Below are positions 1-8,856 of a stretch of DNA of 64,000 nt, one piece after another. The notes below the pieces were generated by a model. It was not told the origin of the DNA, made no database searches, and worked only from the letters and a program-made list of their open reading frames with translations. A program made the translations under genes and the position numbers. The first letter of the stretch is position 1, and each line of letters opens with the position of its first letter. The stretch is from Dyella sp. M7H15-1 (GTDB taxonomy: Bacteria > Pseudomonadota > Gammaproteobacteria > Xanthomonadales > Rhodanobacteraceae): the NCBI RefSeq assembly GCF_004114615.1, contig NZ_CP035300.1, positions 124,001-188,000 of the forward strand, written 5' to 3'.

Positions 1-212
1 TCGTGCAGTGCATTGATAAGGTATTGCTGGTTCTGGCCGGCAATCTTCGGCACCGGATATTGTGGATAGGCGTTGTTGGTGCCGGGAACTCCATGGCAAC
101 CATTGCAGGTGTAGATCAACGTGCGGCCATTGGCTTTGTCGCCATTGGCGTAGGCGGTGCTCGAGACGAGAACAGCGGCAGCAGTTAGGCCAAACAATTG
201 CAATCGAGTCAT
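1..212 (-). CDS. c-type cytochrome, N-terminal part (runs off the window)
   Basis: Only the first ~70 residues lie in the window. The reading begins at ATG 212-210 with a Sec signal peptide of about 22 residues (MTRLQLFGLTAAAVLVSSTA), then a CNGCH haem c attachment motif (C36, C39, H40). This indicates a periplasmic, single-haem class I cytochrome that carries electrons; the distal Met ligand lies outside the window. An AGGGA-like ribosome site lies about 9 bases upstream. No partner oxidase or reductase is visible nearby, so the electron donor and acceptor cannot be named. Confidence 0.8.
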   Translation of the reverse strand, partial: MTRLQLFGLTAAAVLVSSTAYANGDKANGRTLIYTCNGCHGVPGTNNAYPQYPVPKIAGQNQQYLINALH

Positions 213-368
213 CAAGAGGATCCCTACGGTTCCAGCGAATGCGCGCAACGCATTTGGCCGAGTATAGAGGCTGCCCCAGAGCGGTCAATGGGATGCAGCA
301 ACGACTGGATCGCGACAAAAAGCCGCGCTCTGTGCGATCACTCGGATGTTGGCGGGGTGTTCCAGGGG

Positions 369-1601
369 TTAGAACAGGCTCTTCAGAATATGAATGCCGG
401 CGGCATATTCGCCAATGATTGTGCCCAGGCAGACCAGGAAGAAATTGAGCAAAGTGCGTGCGACGCGGTTGGTCCACCAGCCGCTCCAATGCACAATGTC
501 ATCGCGCAAGGTTTCGAAATCCGCCACGCGTGGGCGACGCACCCAGGCTTCGACCATCGCGCTGATCCCGCCAGAAGGAATGCCGGGGCGGAATGGCTTG
601 ATCGGTGCGGCAATAAAGGCCGCCAGGATACTCAGCGGATGCGCACGTGCCGCAAGCGCGCCCAGCGTGGCAAAACCGCCGGTGAACAGCACCCAGTCGC
701 GCAGTGCCTGTGCACCGAGTGCGGTATTGCGATGGAAGGCATAACCAATCGCCGCAAACACCAGCAGCACCAGGCCGATGGCCAGCCATTTCGGCCATTG
801 CGCCTTGGGTGGCGTTTGCGCCAGTTCGGCCACCGTTGCAGTCGGATCGGACTGTTGAATGCGCAGGTGTTCGCACATGCCCTTGAGGTGCCCGGCACCG
901 ATCACCACGAGCACCCGACACGGATTGGCAGTGATCGAGCTTCCTGCTTCTGCGCGCAGGCGCGCGGCCATGAAGGAATCGCGTTCGGTGATCAGGCTGC
1001 GATACAGCGGCGCCGATTCGCTGGCGAATTCGCTGAAGGCACTTTCCAGCATGTCACCCTGTTTGAGCTTTTCGATTTCTTTTTCGTCGATCGTTTCGCG
1101 TTCGAACACGCTGGCCAGCAGGCCACCAAGCAAGCCAAAACGCTGCCAAAAATTGACACTGTGCCAGGCACGCTTGAGCGTGGTGCCGACTTCGCGATCG
1201 ATCAGCCACAGCGGAATATCGCGCTCGGCTGCACCATCCATCGCCGCTTTCATCTCGGCGCCGGGCTGAATGCCGTATTGGTCGGCCAGCCGTTTCTGGA
1301 AGGTGGAAAGGACCAAGCTCGCGGCCACCATGCCGGCCTTGCCCTGGCGGATCACGCGGAACAGATCCATTTGCTTGAAAGCTTCCGGATCGCGCATGCC
1401 CTGGGCGCGGCTTTCGCACAGCTCCACCGCGATGGCGTCGAACTTTTCGTTCGCCAGCAGCGCCTGCACTGCCTCCAAGCTACTGCGAGACACATGTGCC
1501 GTACCGAGCACCACATATTCCACCCCGTCGCGTTGCACGCGCTCGATCGGCTGGCCGTGCAGGCCGGGGTTAGGAAGAACGTCAGTCTCGGTGACACTCA
1601 T
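369..1601 (-). CDS. traB: TraB/PrgY-like membrane protein (TraB/GumN domain)
   Basis: This 410-residue protein has a soluble N-terminal TraB/GumN domain with the hallmark motifs GTAHVS (residues 33-38), AVELCESR (E60 is the conserved acid) and GAGHLKG near residue 235. Hydrophobic segments follow from about residue 270 to the end, where the C-terminus is also hydrophobic. The family is related to the pheromone-shutdown protein PrgY/TraB and to Tiki-type metalloproteases, so membrane-anchored peptidase activity is possible but not shown. The length and layout are normal for bacterial members. The 121-bp gap to aguB upstream argues against tight coupling. No clear Shine-Dalgarno precedes the start. 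Confidence 0.8.
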   Translation of the reverse strand: MSVTETDVLPNPGLHGQPIERVQRDGVEYVVLGTAHVSRSSLEAVQALLANEKFDAIAVELCESRAQGMRDPEAFKQMDLFRVIRQGKAGMVAASLVLSTFQKRLADQYGIQPGAEMKAAMDGAAERDIPLWLIDREVGTTLKRAWHSVNFWQRFGLLGGLLASVFERETIDEKEIEKLKQGDMLESAFSEFASESAPLYRSLITERDSFMAARLRAEAGSSITANPCRVLVVIGAGHLKGMCEHLRIQQSDPTATVAELAQTPPKAQWPKWLAIGLVLLVFAAIGYAFHRNTALGAQALRDWVLFTGGFATLGALAARAHPLSILAAFIAAPIKPFRPGIPSGGISAMVEAWVRRPRVADFETLRDDIVHWSGWWTNRVARTLLNFFLVCLGTIIGEYAAGIHILKSLF

Positions 1602-1722
1602 GCGGTCGATGCAATCAGGGAAGGGGATGAGTCAAGCATGGGGATGCGGGAAACGCGGTGCAAGTCGGACATCTCCGACTTGCCAAACCTAACGCGCTGA
1701 AACGTCCTTAACTGCAACGTAA

Positions 1723-2613
1723 TCAATCGCGGAAGCGGCGCAGCAGGTCGTCATAGGCGTCGATCCGGCGATCGCGCAGGAACGGCCAGATCCGGCGGAC
1801 ATGCTCGCTTCGCGCCATATCCACCTCCACCACCAACAGTTGGCGCTGGTCCGTGCCCGCCTGCGCCAGGAACTCGCCCTGCGGGCCGGCCACGAAGCTG
1901 CTGCCCCAGAACTGGATGCCAGCGCCCACGCCGGACACGTCCGGCTCATACCCGGTGCGGTTGCAGGACAGCAACGGCACCCCATTGGCGACCGCGTGGC
2001 CGCGCTGCACGGTGATCCAGGCATCGCGCTGGCGGTCTTTTTCGGCTTGTTCGTCGTTCGGATCCCAGCCGATGGCCGTGGGGTAGAGCAACAGTTTTGC
2101 ATCGGCCAGGGCCATCAGACGTGCGGCTTCCGGATACCACTGGTCCCAGCAAACCAGCACGCCAAGACGGCCTACCGAGGTATCGATCGGCTCAAAGCCC
2201 AGGTCGCCTGGAGTGAAATAGAACTTCTCGTAGAACGCCGGATCATCCGGAATATGCATCTTGCGATACTTGCCGGCGATGTTGGTCGAGCGATCGAATA
2301 CCACGGCGGTATTGTGATACAGCCCGGCGGCGCGTTTTTCGAACAGCGAAGCTACCACCACCAACTTCAGTTCTTCAGCCAACTTGCCCAGGCGCGTTGT
2401 GCTGTGACCAGGAATGGTTTCAGCCAGATCGAACTCGTTCACGGATTCGTGCTGACAGAAATACGGCCCGTTGTGTAGCTCTTGCAGCAGTACCAGTTCG
2501 GCGCCCGCTGCGGCGGCTTCGCGCAGACCGGCTTCAATAGCATCGAGATTCGCATCACGGTTGCCGCGGTGAGTCTCCTGCAGCAGCGCGACCTTGAGTG
2601 TCTGGCGGGTCAT
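1723..2613 (-). CDS. aguB: N-carbamoylputrescine amidase
   Basis: This is a 296-residue nitrilase-superfamily amidohydrolase with the full catalytic triad: E45 (LVLLQELHNGPYF), K118 (KYRKMHIPDD) and C155 (VCWDQWYPEAAR). The long KMHIPDDPAFYEKFYFTPGD stretch is typical of AguB, which converts N-carbamoylputrescine to putrescine, CO2 and ammonia. It works after agmatine deiminase (aguA), found 1.6 kb away on the same strand with a transporter gene between them. This gives the arginine-decarboxylase route of putrescine synthesis, or use of imported agmatine. An AGGA site lies 8 bases before the ATG. The length matches the family. Confidence 0.93.
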   Translation of the reverse strand: MTRQTLKVALLQETHRGNRDANLDAIEAGLREAAAAGAELVLLQELHNGPYFCQHESVNEFDLAETIPGHSTTRLGKLAEELKLVVVASLFEKRAAGLYHNTAVVFDRSTNIAGKYRKMHIPDDPAFYEKFYFTPGDLGFEPIDTSVGRLGVLVCWDQWYPEAARLMALADAKLLLYPTAIGWDPNDEQAEKDRQRDAWITVQRGHAVANGVPLLSCNRTGYEPDVSGVGAGIQFWGSSFVAGPQGEFLAQAGTDQRQLLVVEVDMARSEHVRRIWPFLRDRRIDAYDDLLRRFRD

Positions 2614-2709
2614 GCTCGTGTCCTGTTCGCACGCTAGCGAAAGGCCGTAGTGTAGCGGGCCAGGCCGTTACCGTCTTGCGACATGGCTCGAATCCATGCG
2701 CGGAAATCT

Positions 2710-4041
2710 TCAGATGGTAGTCGGTGCTGAGGAGGAGATAGTGCCCCGCATCTGGGTATCCACCACCGTGGCCGTAACGATATCGCTGCCCACGTTCACC
2801 GTGGTGCGCAACATGTCCAGGATGCGATCCACGCCCAGCACAATGCCAATGCCTTCCGGTGGCACACCGAACATCGCCAGCAGGCCGGCGATCAAGGGTA
2901 GAGAGCCACCAGGAATGCCCGCCACCGCCACCGCGCTCAGCACCGACAACAACATCAACACACATTGCTGGCCCACCGCCAGCTCCACACCGAAGGTTTG
3001 TGCCACAAACAGCACCACGCAGCCTTCAAACAGTGCCGTGCCGCTCATATTCATCGTGGCGCCGAGCGGCAACACGAAACCTACCGTGCTCGGTGTTAGC
3101 TTCAGGTCATCACGTGCCATGGCAATCGACGCCGGCAGCGAAGCGCTGCTGGAGCTGGTAGAAAATGCAGTGACGAGCAATGGGCGGATCTGGCGGAAAT
3201 AACTGAACGGCGAACGTTTCGCCAGCAGGCGCAGCCACACCGACATGGTGCCGAACAAGTGCAAAGCCAGCGCAACGGTGCAACCGACCACGAATACGGA
3301 AAGCGTCAGCAGGATGCCGGCGCCTACTTTCACAATCACGCTGTAGATCATCGCCGGCACAGCATAGGGTGCGAGTTTCAGGGCGAAACCGACGATGCCG
3401 GTCATCACATCGCAGATAAGGTCCAGGCTTGCTTGCAGTTTCTGCCTCTTTTCATCATCCAATTGCGTGCCCGCGGCACCAACCAGAATCGCGAATACGA
3501 TCAAGGGCAGCACATCGCCCAATACCGCCCGATGGTTGCCGACGAATGCGCCGAACAGATTGCGCGGCATGAACATATCCACCAGCAGAGCAAAGCTCAT
3601 TGCCGGGCGCTCTTGGGAGCGTTCCACTGTTTGCCCGGCGCTGACGCCGTATTGCTGCATCAGCAGGTCTTTGGATGCAGGGTCAAGATGATGACCTGGC
3701 TGCAGTACATTCATCATGATCAGGCCGATGATCACGGCGATCACCATGTTGGCGGCAAACAACGCAAACGTACGCCATGCCAGCGGGCCCAGCCGATTCA
3801 GTTGGCCCAGTTGCACCACGCCAGAAGCGAGCGAGGCAAACACTAGCGGGATCACCACGAAGAACAACATGCGCAGAAAGATCTGTCCGAGCGGATCGAA
3901 TACCGCGATCGATATCGACTGCATAGTCTTCAACACGCCTGGAAAAAATTGCCCCAGTCCCAGGGTGATGATGGCGGCGACCACACCGATGACCAGGCCC
4001 CAGAGAATGCGTGTGGCAAGTGAAGCGGATACGCTGCTCAT
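2710..4041 (-). CDS. dicarboxylate/amino acid:cation symporter (DAACS family)
   Basis: This 443-residue inner-membrane protein has about eight transmembrane helices plus the re-entrant hairpins of the GltP/DctA family. Diagnostic C-terminal motifs are a serine-rich loop (SSSSASLPAS) and LGATMNMSGTALFEG, the counterpart of the GATxNMDGTA cation/substrate site, here with Ser for Asp. The family imports glutamate, aspartate or C4-dicarboxylates with H+ or Na+. It sits between aguB (97 bp downstream) and aguA (178 bp upstream), so a link to nitrogen or polyamine metabolism is possible. Substrate cannot be read from the sequence, and agmatine transport would be atypical for this fold. Confidence 0.88.
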   Translation of the reverse strand: MSSVSASLATRILWGLVIGVVAAIITLGLGQFFPGVLKTMQSISIAVFDPLGQIFLRMLFFVVIPLVFASLASGVVQLGQLNRLGPLAWRTFALFAANMVIAVIIGLIMMNVLQPGHHLDPASKDLLMQQYGVSAGQTVERSQERPAMSFALLVDMFMPRNLFGAFVGNHRAVLGDVLPLIVFAILVGAAGTQLDDEKRQKLQASLDLICDVMTGIVGFALKLAPYAVPAMIYSVIVKVGAGILLTLSVFVVGCTVALALHLFGTMSVWLRLLAKRSPFSYFRQIRPLLVTAFSTSSSSASLPASIAMARDDLKLTPSTVGFVLPLGATMNMSGTALFEGCVVLFVAQTFGVELAVGQQCVLMLLSVLSAVAVAGIPGGSLPLIAGLLAMFGVPPEGIGIVLGVDRILDMLRTTVNVGSDIVTATVVDTQMRGTISSSAPTTI

Positions 4042-4219
4042 TGGACGAATCCCTAACCAAAGTGGCGTAATGGCAAGTCAGCCTATGGACGGCGCCATTA
4101 TGAAGGCGTGAACTCTCTTGCGCACGAAACAGCCCCTCTTTGCGGCGTAGGGGAGGGCTGGCGCGGGTCAGGCCATCCTGCCTTATGGCGAGTGCGAGCC
4201 GCCTCTCTGAAATGTCGAA

Positions 4220-5254
4220 TCAGCCAGTCAGCCCCGCCGGTAGCTGCATCGTGATGCAATGCAGGCTGCCGTTCTGCCAAATCAGCGGACGGCAGGGTAT
4301 TTGCACCATCACGCGCCCCGGGTGCGCCTCACCGATAATGCGTGCCGCTTCATTATCCATGGCATCACTGTAGGCTGGCACTAGCACAGCGCCATTGACG
4401 ATCAGGTAATTCGCATACGACGCGGCCAGGCGACGGCCTTCGTCGATGATCGGTTGGCCCCAGGGCAGCGGATGCAGCGAGTACGGCTTGCCATCCGCCG
4501 TGCGCAACGCAGCGAGTTCTTCGCCCATGCGTTGCAATTCGTCATGATGCGTATCGCGGGTATCACTGCAGGCCTGGTAAACGATGCGATCACCCGGCGC
4601 AAAACGTGCCAGCGTGTCGATGTGGGCGTCGGTATCGTCACCTTCCAGGTAACCGTAATCGAGCCAGAGCACACGCTGGGCATGCAGGCCACGACGCAGG
4701 ATCGCGCTCATTTCCTCGCGCGATTGCTCCGGGTGACGCTGCGTCAGGCAACGCCAGGTGGTGAGGATGGTGCCAGCGCCATCGCTTTCGATACCGCCGC
4801 CCTCCAGTGCCCAATCGATGCGCAGGTGCGCCGCCAAACCGAACACGCCGGCTTCGACCAGTCCGGCGATCAGTGCATCGTCCTGCGCGGCGTCGAACTT
4901 TCCACCCCAGCCGGTGAAGCGGAAATCGGTAAGTTGGAAGCGATTGCCGTCGCGCAAGGTGATCGGGCCGGAATCGCGCAACCAGGTGTCGTCATAAGGC
5001 AATTCGACGAAGCGGATGCGTGACAACTCCGCATCGGTACCTTGCAGCTTGGTCGTGACGTGGGCGCGCAGCGTCGCATCGGCCACCACGATGATCAGCG
5101 GCTGGAAGCGTGTCACCGCCGCGGCCAGTGCGACATAGGTGATCTCAACCTGATCAAGTCGCTCGGCCCAATCGGTATTGGCATGCGGCCAGGCAATCAG
5201 GACGGCAGCCTGCGGCTCCCATTCGGCCGGCAGGCGCAAGGTGGATTCGGTCAT
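4220..5254 (-). CDS. aguA: agmatine deiminase
   Basis: This 344-residue guanidino-modifying enzyme (peptidyl-arginine-deiminase fold) hydrolyses agmatine to N-carbamoylputrescine and ammonia, feeding aguB downstream. The visible signature runs from WEPQAAVLIAWPH at the N-terminus through YDDTWLRDSGP and the GGGIESDGAG loop to the catalytic cysteine in NGSLHCITMQ near the C-terminus. An in-frame ATG 15 bases upstream (5269) could also be used; I chose MTESTLRLP because family members start just before LPAEWEPQ. Length is normal. With aguB it completes agmatine-to-putrescine conversion in the cytoplasm. Confidence 0.93.
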   Translation of the reverse strand: MTESTLRLPAEWEPQAAVLIAWPHANTDWAERLDQVEITYVALAAAVTRFQPLIIVVADATLRAHVTTKLQGTDAELSRIRFVELPYDDTWLRDSGPITLRDGNRFQLTDFRFTGWGGKFDAAQDDALIAGLVEAGVFGLAAHLRIDWALEGGGIESDGAGTILTTWRCLTQRHPEQSREEMSAILRRGLHAQRVLWLDYGYLEGDDTDAHIDTLARFAPGDRIVYQACSDTRDTHHDELQRMGEELAALRTADGKPYSLHPLPWGQPIIDEGRRLAASYANYLIVNGAVLVPAYSDAMDNEAARIIGEAHPGRVMVQIPCRPLIWQNGSLHCITMQLPAGLTG

Positions 5255-5418
5255 GGGGCGCACTCGCATAGGAAGGAATGCCCCGGAGCTGCACCCCGGC
5301 AGGCAAGCGCATCAGTTTACAGGCAGGGACGAGAGGCGAGTAGCGAGGGCTCAGTGCTTAACATCGAGGGAACGTCTAGGCTTGCGCCCTCGCAACTGCC
5401 CCTGGACTCTTGGGTCGA

Positions 5419-5763
5419 TCAGTTCACCGCGTCAGGATTCCGATTATTGCCGGTCGGCGTATTCAGCACCGAATGGATGATGTGGCTGTTTTCGAAATAC
5501 ACGATGAAAGTGGCGTATTCCCAGCGATTGATCGTCGGATGCTTGGCCGAATCGCCGCCGCGTGGTGAAAGTTTGCGCAACGGGGCGCCGTATTTCTTCT
5601 CGACCTGGGCCATGGACAAGCCACGGGCCGGCAGATTCATGCTTTTCTCTTCCTGCACGCGTTGGGTCAGTGTCTGTTCGGCGTAGGCTGCCTGTGTCGC
5701 GGCAAGGCCGCTGGCGCTGGCGATCGCGGCCAGCAAGGGCAGGCGGTAACAGTGCTTGAACAT
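5419..5763 (-). CDS. small periplasmic protein, BamE/SmpA-like fold suspected
   Basis: This 114-residue protein starts at ATG 5763 behind a strong GAGAGGGGACC ribosome site; an upstream in-frame start at 5820 lacks one. Residues 1-25 form a signal peptide cut after AYA. The mature part has the pattern GLSMAQVEKKYGAP...INRWEYATFIVYFENSHIIHSVLN, which resembles the short alpha-alpha-beta BamE/SmpA fold: a glycine-initiated helix, G-x-P, then an aromatic strand pair. No lipobox cysteine is present, so it is soluble periplasmic rather than lipid-anchored. It faces yheS divergently across 152 bp. Function unknown. Confidence 0.72.
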   Translation of the reverse strand: MFKHCYRLPLLAAIASASGLAATQAAYAEQTLTQRVQEEKSMNLPARGLSMAQVEKKYGAPLRKLSPRGGDSAKHPTINRWEYATFIVYFENSHIIHSVLNTPTGNNRNPDAVN

Positions 5764-5915
5764 GGTCCCCTCTCCGCGAAAAGCGTTGCCGCGTCGTTGT
5801 ATCAGAACTGTCTGCACCATGCCATGAGCAAAACCGGCAGATGTGACTCAGGCATGCCCAGCAACCGTTATCATGTGTTGCTGCGGGCGCTCAGGCCCGG
5901 CCCGAGTCTGTTCCC

Positions 5916-7931
5916 ATGATTGCGTTTCGCCACTTCGCCTTGCGCCGCGGCAGCCGATTGCTGCTTTCCGATATCGACCTGGTGATTCAGAGCGGTTGGC
6001 GCCTGGGGGTGATCGGCCGTAACGGTTGTGGCAAATCCAGCCTGTTTGCCGCCTTGCAAGGGCAATTGGAAGCCGATTCCGGCGAGCTCGACATGCCGAC
6101 CCGGTTGCGTCTGGCCTCGGTGGCACAGGAAACGCCGGCCCTGCCCGATCCTGCTATTGAATATGTGATGGGCGGCGATGTGGAATTGGCCTCAGCCCTG
6201 CGCGACGAGCTCGACGCCCAAGCGCGCGGTGACACTGAAACCATGGCGCGTGCGCATCACCGTATCGAAGAACTGCATGGTTATGATGCACGGGCCCGCG
6301 CCGGACGCCTGCTGCACGGACTCGGCTTCAGTCCCGACACACACGAACGTGCCGTGTGCGAGTTCTCTGGCGGTTGGCGCGTACGCCTGAACCTGGCGCG
6401 TGCGCTGATGGCACCCTCGGACCTGTTGTTGCTCGACGAGCCGACCAACCACTTGGACTTGGATGCCGTACTGTGGCTGGAAGAATGGCTGCGCCGTTAC
6501 CAGGGCACCTTGCTGGTGATTTCGCATGATCGCGAATTCCTCGACGGCGTGATCACGCATACGCTGCATTTGAACGAGGACAGGGCGAAGCTCTACACCG
6601 GCAACTACAGTGCGTTCGAATTGCAACGTTCCGAGCAATTGCGCTTGCAGCAGATAGCTCATGAGCGCGAGCAGTTCGAGCGCGCGCATCTGCAATCCTT
6701 TATCGATCGCTTCAAGGCCAAGGCCAGCAAAGCCAAGCAGGCGCAGTCGCGCATGAAACGGTTGGAAAAAATGGCCGGCACCGAGGCGGTGCGTGCGGAG
6801 CGTCCATTCCGTTTCCAGTTCGCTGTGCCGGACCGACTGCCCGATTCCATGTTGCAGTTGGAAGAGGTGGTCGCGGGTTACGTTTTGCCCCCTCTCCCCT
6901 CCGGGGAGAGGGCTGGGGTGAGGGGACATTCTGGCGATGAGCCGACATCAGCGCACCACAAAAATGTAGATGGCCGCGAGGTTGACCCCTCACCCCAACC
7001 CTCTCCCCAAGAGGTAGAGGGAGTAAGTGTGATCCTGCGCAACGTTCGTTTTCGTCTGGAGGCGGGCGAACGCATCGGTCTGCTCGGTCCGAATGGTGCC
7101 GGTAAATCGACCATGGTCAAAACCCTGGTGGGTGAACTGGCGGTACTGCGCGGCGAGCGCAAGGCGCACAAAGATCTGAAGATCGGTTACTTCGCCCAGC
7201 ACACCGTGGAGAGTCTGCGCGAAGGCGCCAGTCCATTCGATCATCTGCAGGACAAGGCGCCAGGTGTGGCGGCGCAGATGCTGCGCGATTTTCTCGGTGG
7301 TTGGAATTTCGCTGGTGATCGCGCGTTCGAATCGGTGGACGGTTTTTCCGGTGGCGAACGCGCACGTCTGGCGTTGGCGTTGATCGCGTGGGACAAGCCC
7401 AATCTGCTGCTGCTCGACGAGCCCACCAACCATCTTGACCTGGACATGCGCGAAGCGCTGGCCGATGCATTGGCCGATTTCGACGGTGCATTAGTGCTGG
7501 TCTCGCATGATCGCCATCTGCTTGGCATGGTTTGCGACAGTTTCTGGCGTGTGGCCGATGGCAAGGTTGAGTCGTTCGACGGCGATTTGAATGATTATGC
7601 TCGCTGGCTGCGCGCACGTGGCAACGCACCCAGGAAAAACGTCGAAGCCGAAACCAGGCCGGTCGAATCCGCCGCCGATCGTCGTCGTGCCGCCGCGGCG
7701 CAGCGCGAGAATGAGAAGACCGCCCGCCAGCGCGTCAAGAAAATCGAAACGCGCGTCGCCGCGATTGATGCCGACCTCACTGCGCTGGAGCAGAAGCTGG
7801 CCGATCCGGAAACCTACAACGGTCCAACGACCGAACTGATGAAGCTCGGTCAGCGCCAGGCCGAACTGCGCAAAGAAAAGGAAACACTCGAAGCCGAATG
7901 GCTTGAGCTTTACGAGCTACTCGAAGCCTGA
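5916..7931 (+). CDS. yheS: ABC-F family ATPase YheS, with an in-frame repeat insertion
   Basis: This 671-residue soluble ABC-F protein has two nucleotide-binding domains: NBD1 with Walker A GRNGCGKSS and LLLLDEPTNHLDLDA, and NBD2 with GPNGAGKST and LLLLDEPTNHLDLDM. A charged linker (SKAKQAQSRMKRLEKM) joins them and a coiled coil ends the protein. It closely follows E. coli YheS, which acts on ribosomes. E. coli YheS is about 637 residues; most of the excess is a proline/glycine-rich stretch at residues ~323-371, between VVAGY and VILRNVRF at the start of NBD2. That stretch is encoded by two opposed REP palindromes (6888-7023) without breaking the frame. The next gene starts 4 bp after the stop. 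Confidence 0.93.
   Translation: MIAFRHFALRRGSRLLLSDIDLVIQSGWRLGVIGRNGCGKSSLFAALQGQLEADSGELDMPTRLRLASVAQETPALPDPAIEYVMGGDVELASALRDELDAQARGDTETMARAHHRIEELHGYDARARAGRLLHGLGFSPDTHERAVCEFSGGWRVRLNLARALMAPSDLLLLDEPTNHLDLDAVLWLEEWLRRYQGTLLVISHDREFLDGVITHTLHLNEDRAKLYTGNYSAFELQRSEQLRLQQIAHEREQFERAHLQSFIDRFKAKASKAKQAQSRMKRLEKMAGTEAVRAERPFRFQFAVPDRLPDSMLQLEEVVAGYVLPPLPSGERAGVRGHSGDEPTSAHHKNVDGREVDPSPQPSPQEVEGVSVILRNVRFRLEAGERIGLLGPNGAGKSTMVKTLVGELAVLRGERKAHKDLKIGYFAQHTVESLREGASPFDHLQDKAPGVAAQMLRDFLGGWNFAGDRAFESVDGFSGGERARLALALIAWDKPNLLLLDEPTNHLDLDMREALADALADFDGALVLVSHDRHLLGMVCDSFWRVADGKVESFDGDLNDYARWLRARGNAPRKNVEAETRPVESAADRRRAAAAQRENEKTARQRVKKIETRVAAIDADLTALEQKLADPETYNGPTTELMKLGQRQAELRKEKETLEAEWLELYELLEA
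6888..7023. repeat. Pair of inverted REP-like palindromes inside yheS
   Basis: The left unit (6888-6925) is a hairpin, CCCTCTCCCC-TCC-GGGGAGAGGG, followed by CTGGGGTGAGGGG. The right unit (6986-7021) is the reverse: CCCCTCACCCCAACCCTCTCCCC followed by a decayed second arm. The units face each other across ~60 bp, like a bacterial interspersed mosaic element. A third copy lies at 34788-34823 outside genes. All codons stay open, adding about 49 residues to YheS. Confidence 0.85.
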
Positions 7932-7935
7932 GCCG

Positions 7936-8856
7936 ATGACAAATCTTTCGCCCTGTCCGCTGGAATGCTGGCTGCCCGATTTGCGGCGCTTCGGTCCGGT
8001 CCACCCATTGCGTGCGCTCTTGCAACGCGCCGATCGTCTCGAAGATGGCGCGAGCGGTTATCTGGACGGTCTTGCTGCTTATTTTCAATGCCGCGACGGC
8101 ATGCCTGCTGCCGCACTCACGCGCGAACATCTGGCGGGCGACGCAGGTGATGCCAGTTGGCTCAACGCAGATCCTGCGTGGGTACAACCGGATCTCGGTG
8201 GTGCACGGTTGTTGGCCTGCGGCCAATTGCAGCTACACATGGACGAAGCACTAGCACTTGCCGAGCCCTTGAAGCCCGTATTCGACGACGCCGGCATCAC
8301 GCTCGAAATCTCATCACCGGATCGCTGGCACCTGCGCTTGCCATCATCCATGTCTTTGCCGGATTTCGCTGCGCCGGAACAGGCGCTGGGCGAAGATCTA
8401 TACGAACATCTACCGCGGGGACAGGAAGGCCGTCGCTGGCGCATTCTATTGAATGAAGTGCAGGTACTGCTGCATCAGCATCCTGTGAATGCAGCACGTC
8501 GCGCCCGTGGTTTGCCGCCGGTCAACAGTGTGTGGCTGTGGGGCGGTGGTGCCTTACCCTTGCAGGTAACGACGGCGTTGGCTGGTGTTATCAGCGAAGA
8601 CCTGTTGCTGCTCGCCTTGGCCAATCGCGCCGGCATTAAGGTACAGCCACGCAGTGCGCATACGGTCAGTGGCGCGCAGGCGGGTTGGTTGATTGATCTT
8701 CAAGATCTTGGCGTTGATGACATTGCCATCACCTGGTGGCCGTTGTTACAGATGCAATGCAAACGCCAATCGCTGAGATGCAGCTTCGCCAGTGGCGAGC
8801 GCTGGCTCTATCGTTCATGGCACCGTCTGCGTTTCTGGCGGTGGGTCGCAACATGA
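7936..8856 (+). CDS. rpfE: RpfE-like protein (phosphoglycerate-mutase-like regulatory family)
   Basis: This 306-residue protein shares its position with RpfE of Xanthomonas, which lies next to recJ in the rpf region. It is recognised by the N-terminal CPLECWLPDLRRFGP-type start, the LPRGQEGRRWRILLNEVQVLLHQHPVN block and NSVWLWGGGALP. These are typical of a conserved gammaproteobacterial family with weak likeness to cofactor-independent phosphoglycerate mutase. The biochemical role is unknown. The start chosen is ATG 7936, just after the yheS stop; an upstream in-frame start would overlap yheS. Its TGA overlaps the recJ ATG (ATGA), so the two are translationally coupled. Confidence 0.75.
   Translation: MTNLSPCPLECWLPDLRRFGPVHPLRALLQRADRLEDGASGYLDGLAAYFQCRDGMPAAALTREHLAGDAGDASWLNADPAWVQPDLGGARLLACGQLQLHMDEALALAEPLKPVFDDAGITLEISSPDRWHLRLPSSMSLPDFAAPEQALGEDLYEHLPRGQEGRRWRILLNEVQVLLHQHPVNAARRARGLPPVNSVWLWGGGALPLQVTTALAGVISEDLLLLALANRAGIKVQPRSAHTVSGAQAGWLIDLQDLGVDDIAITWWPLLQMQCKRQSLRCSFASGERWLYRSWHRLRFWRWVAT

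Noticed and set aside
3-188. 61-codon plus-strand ORF at the left edge
   Set aside because: It is antisense to a cytochrome c with signal peptide and CNGCH haem motif on the minus strand.
198-1700. 500-codon plus-strand ORF
   Set aside because: It mirrors the TraB-like gene; its translation has no recognisable domain and is rich in His/Arg/Gln as expected of antisense frames in GC-rich DNA.
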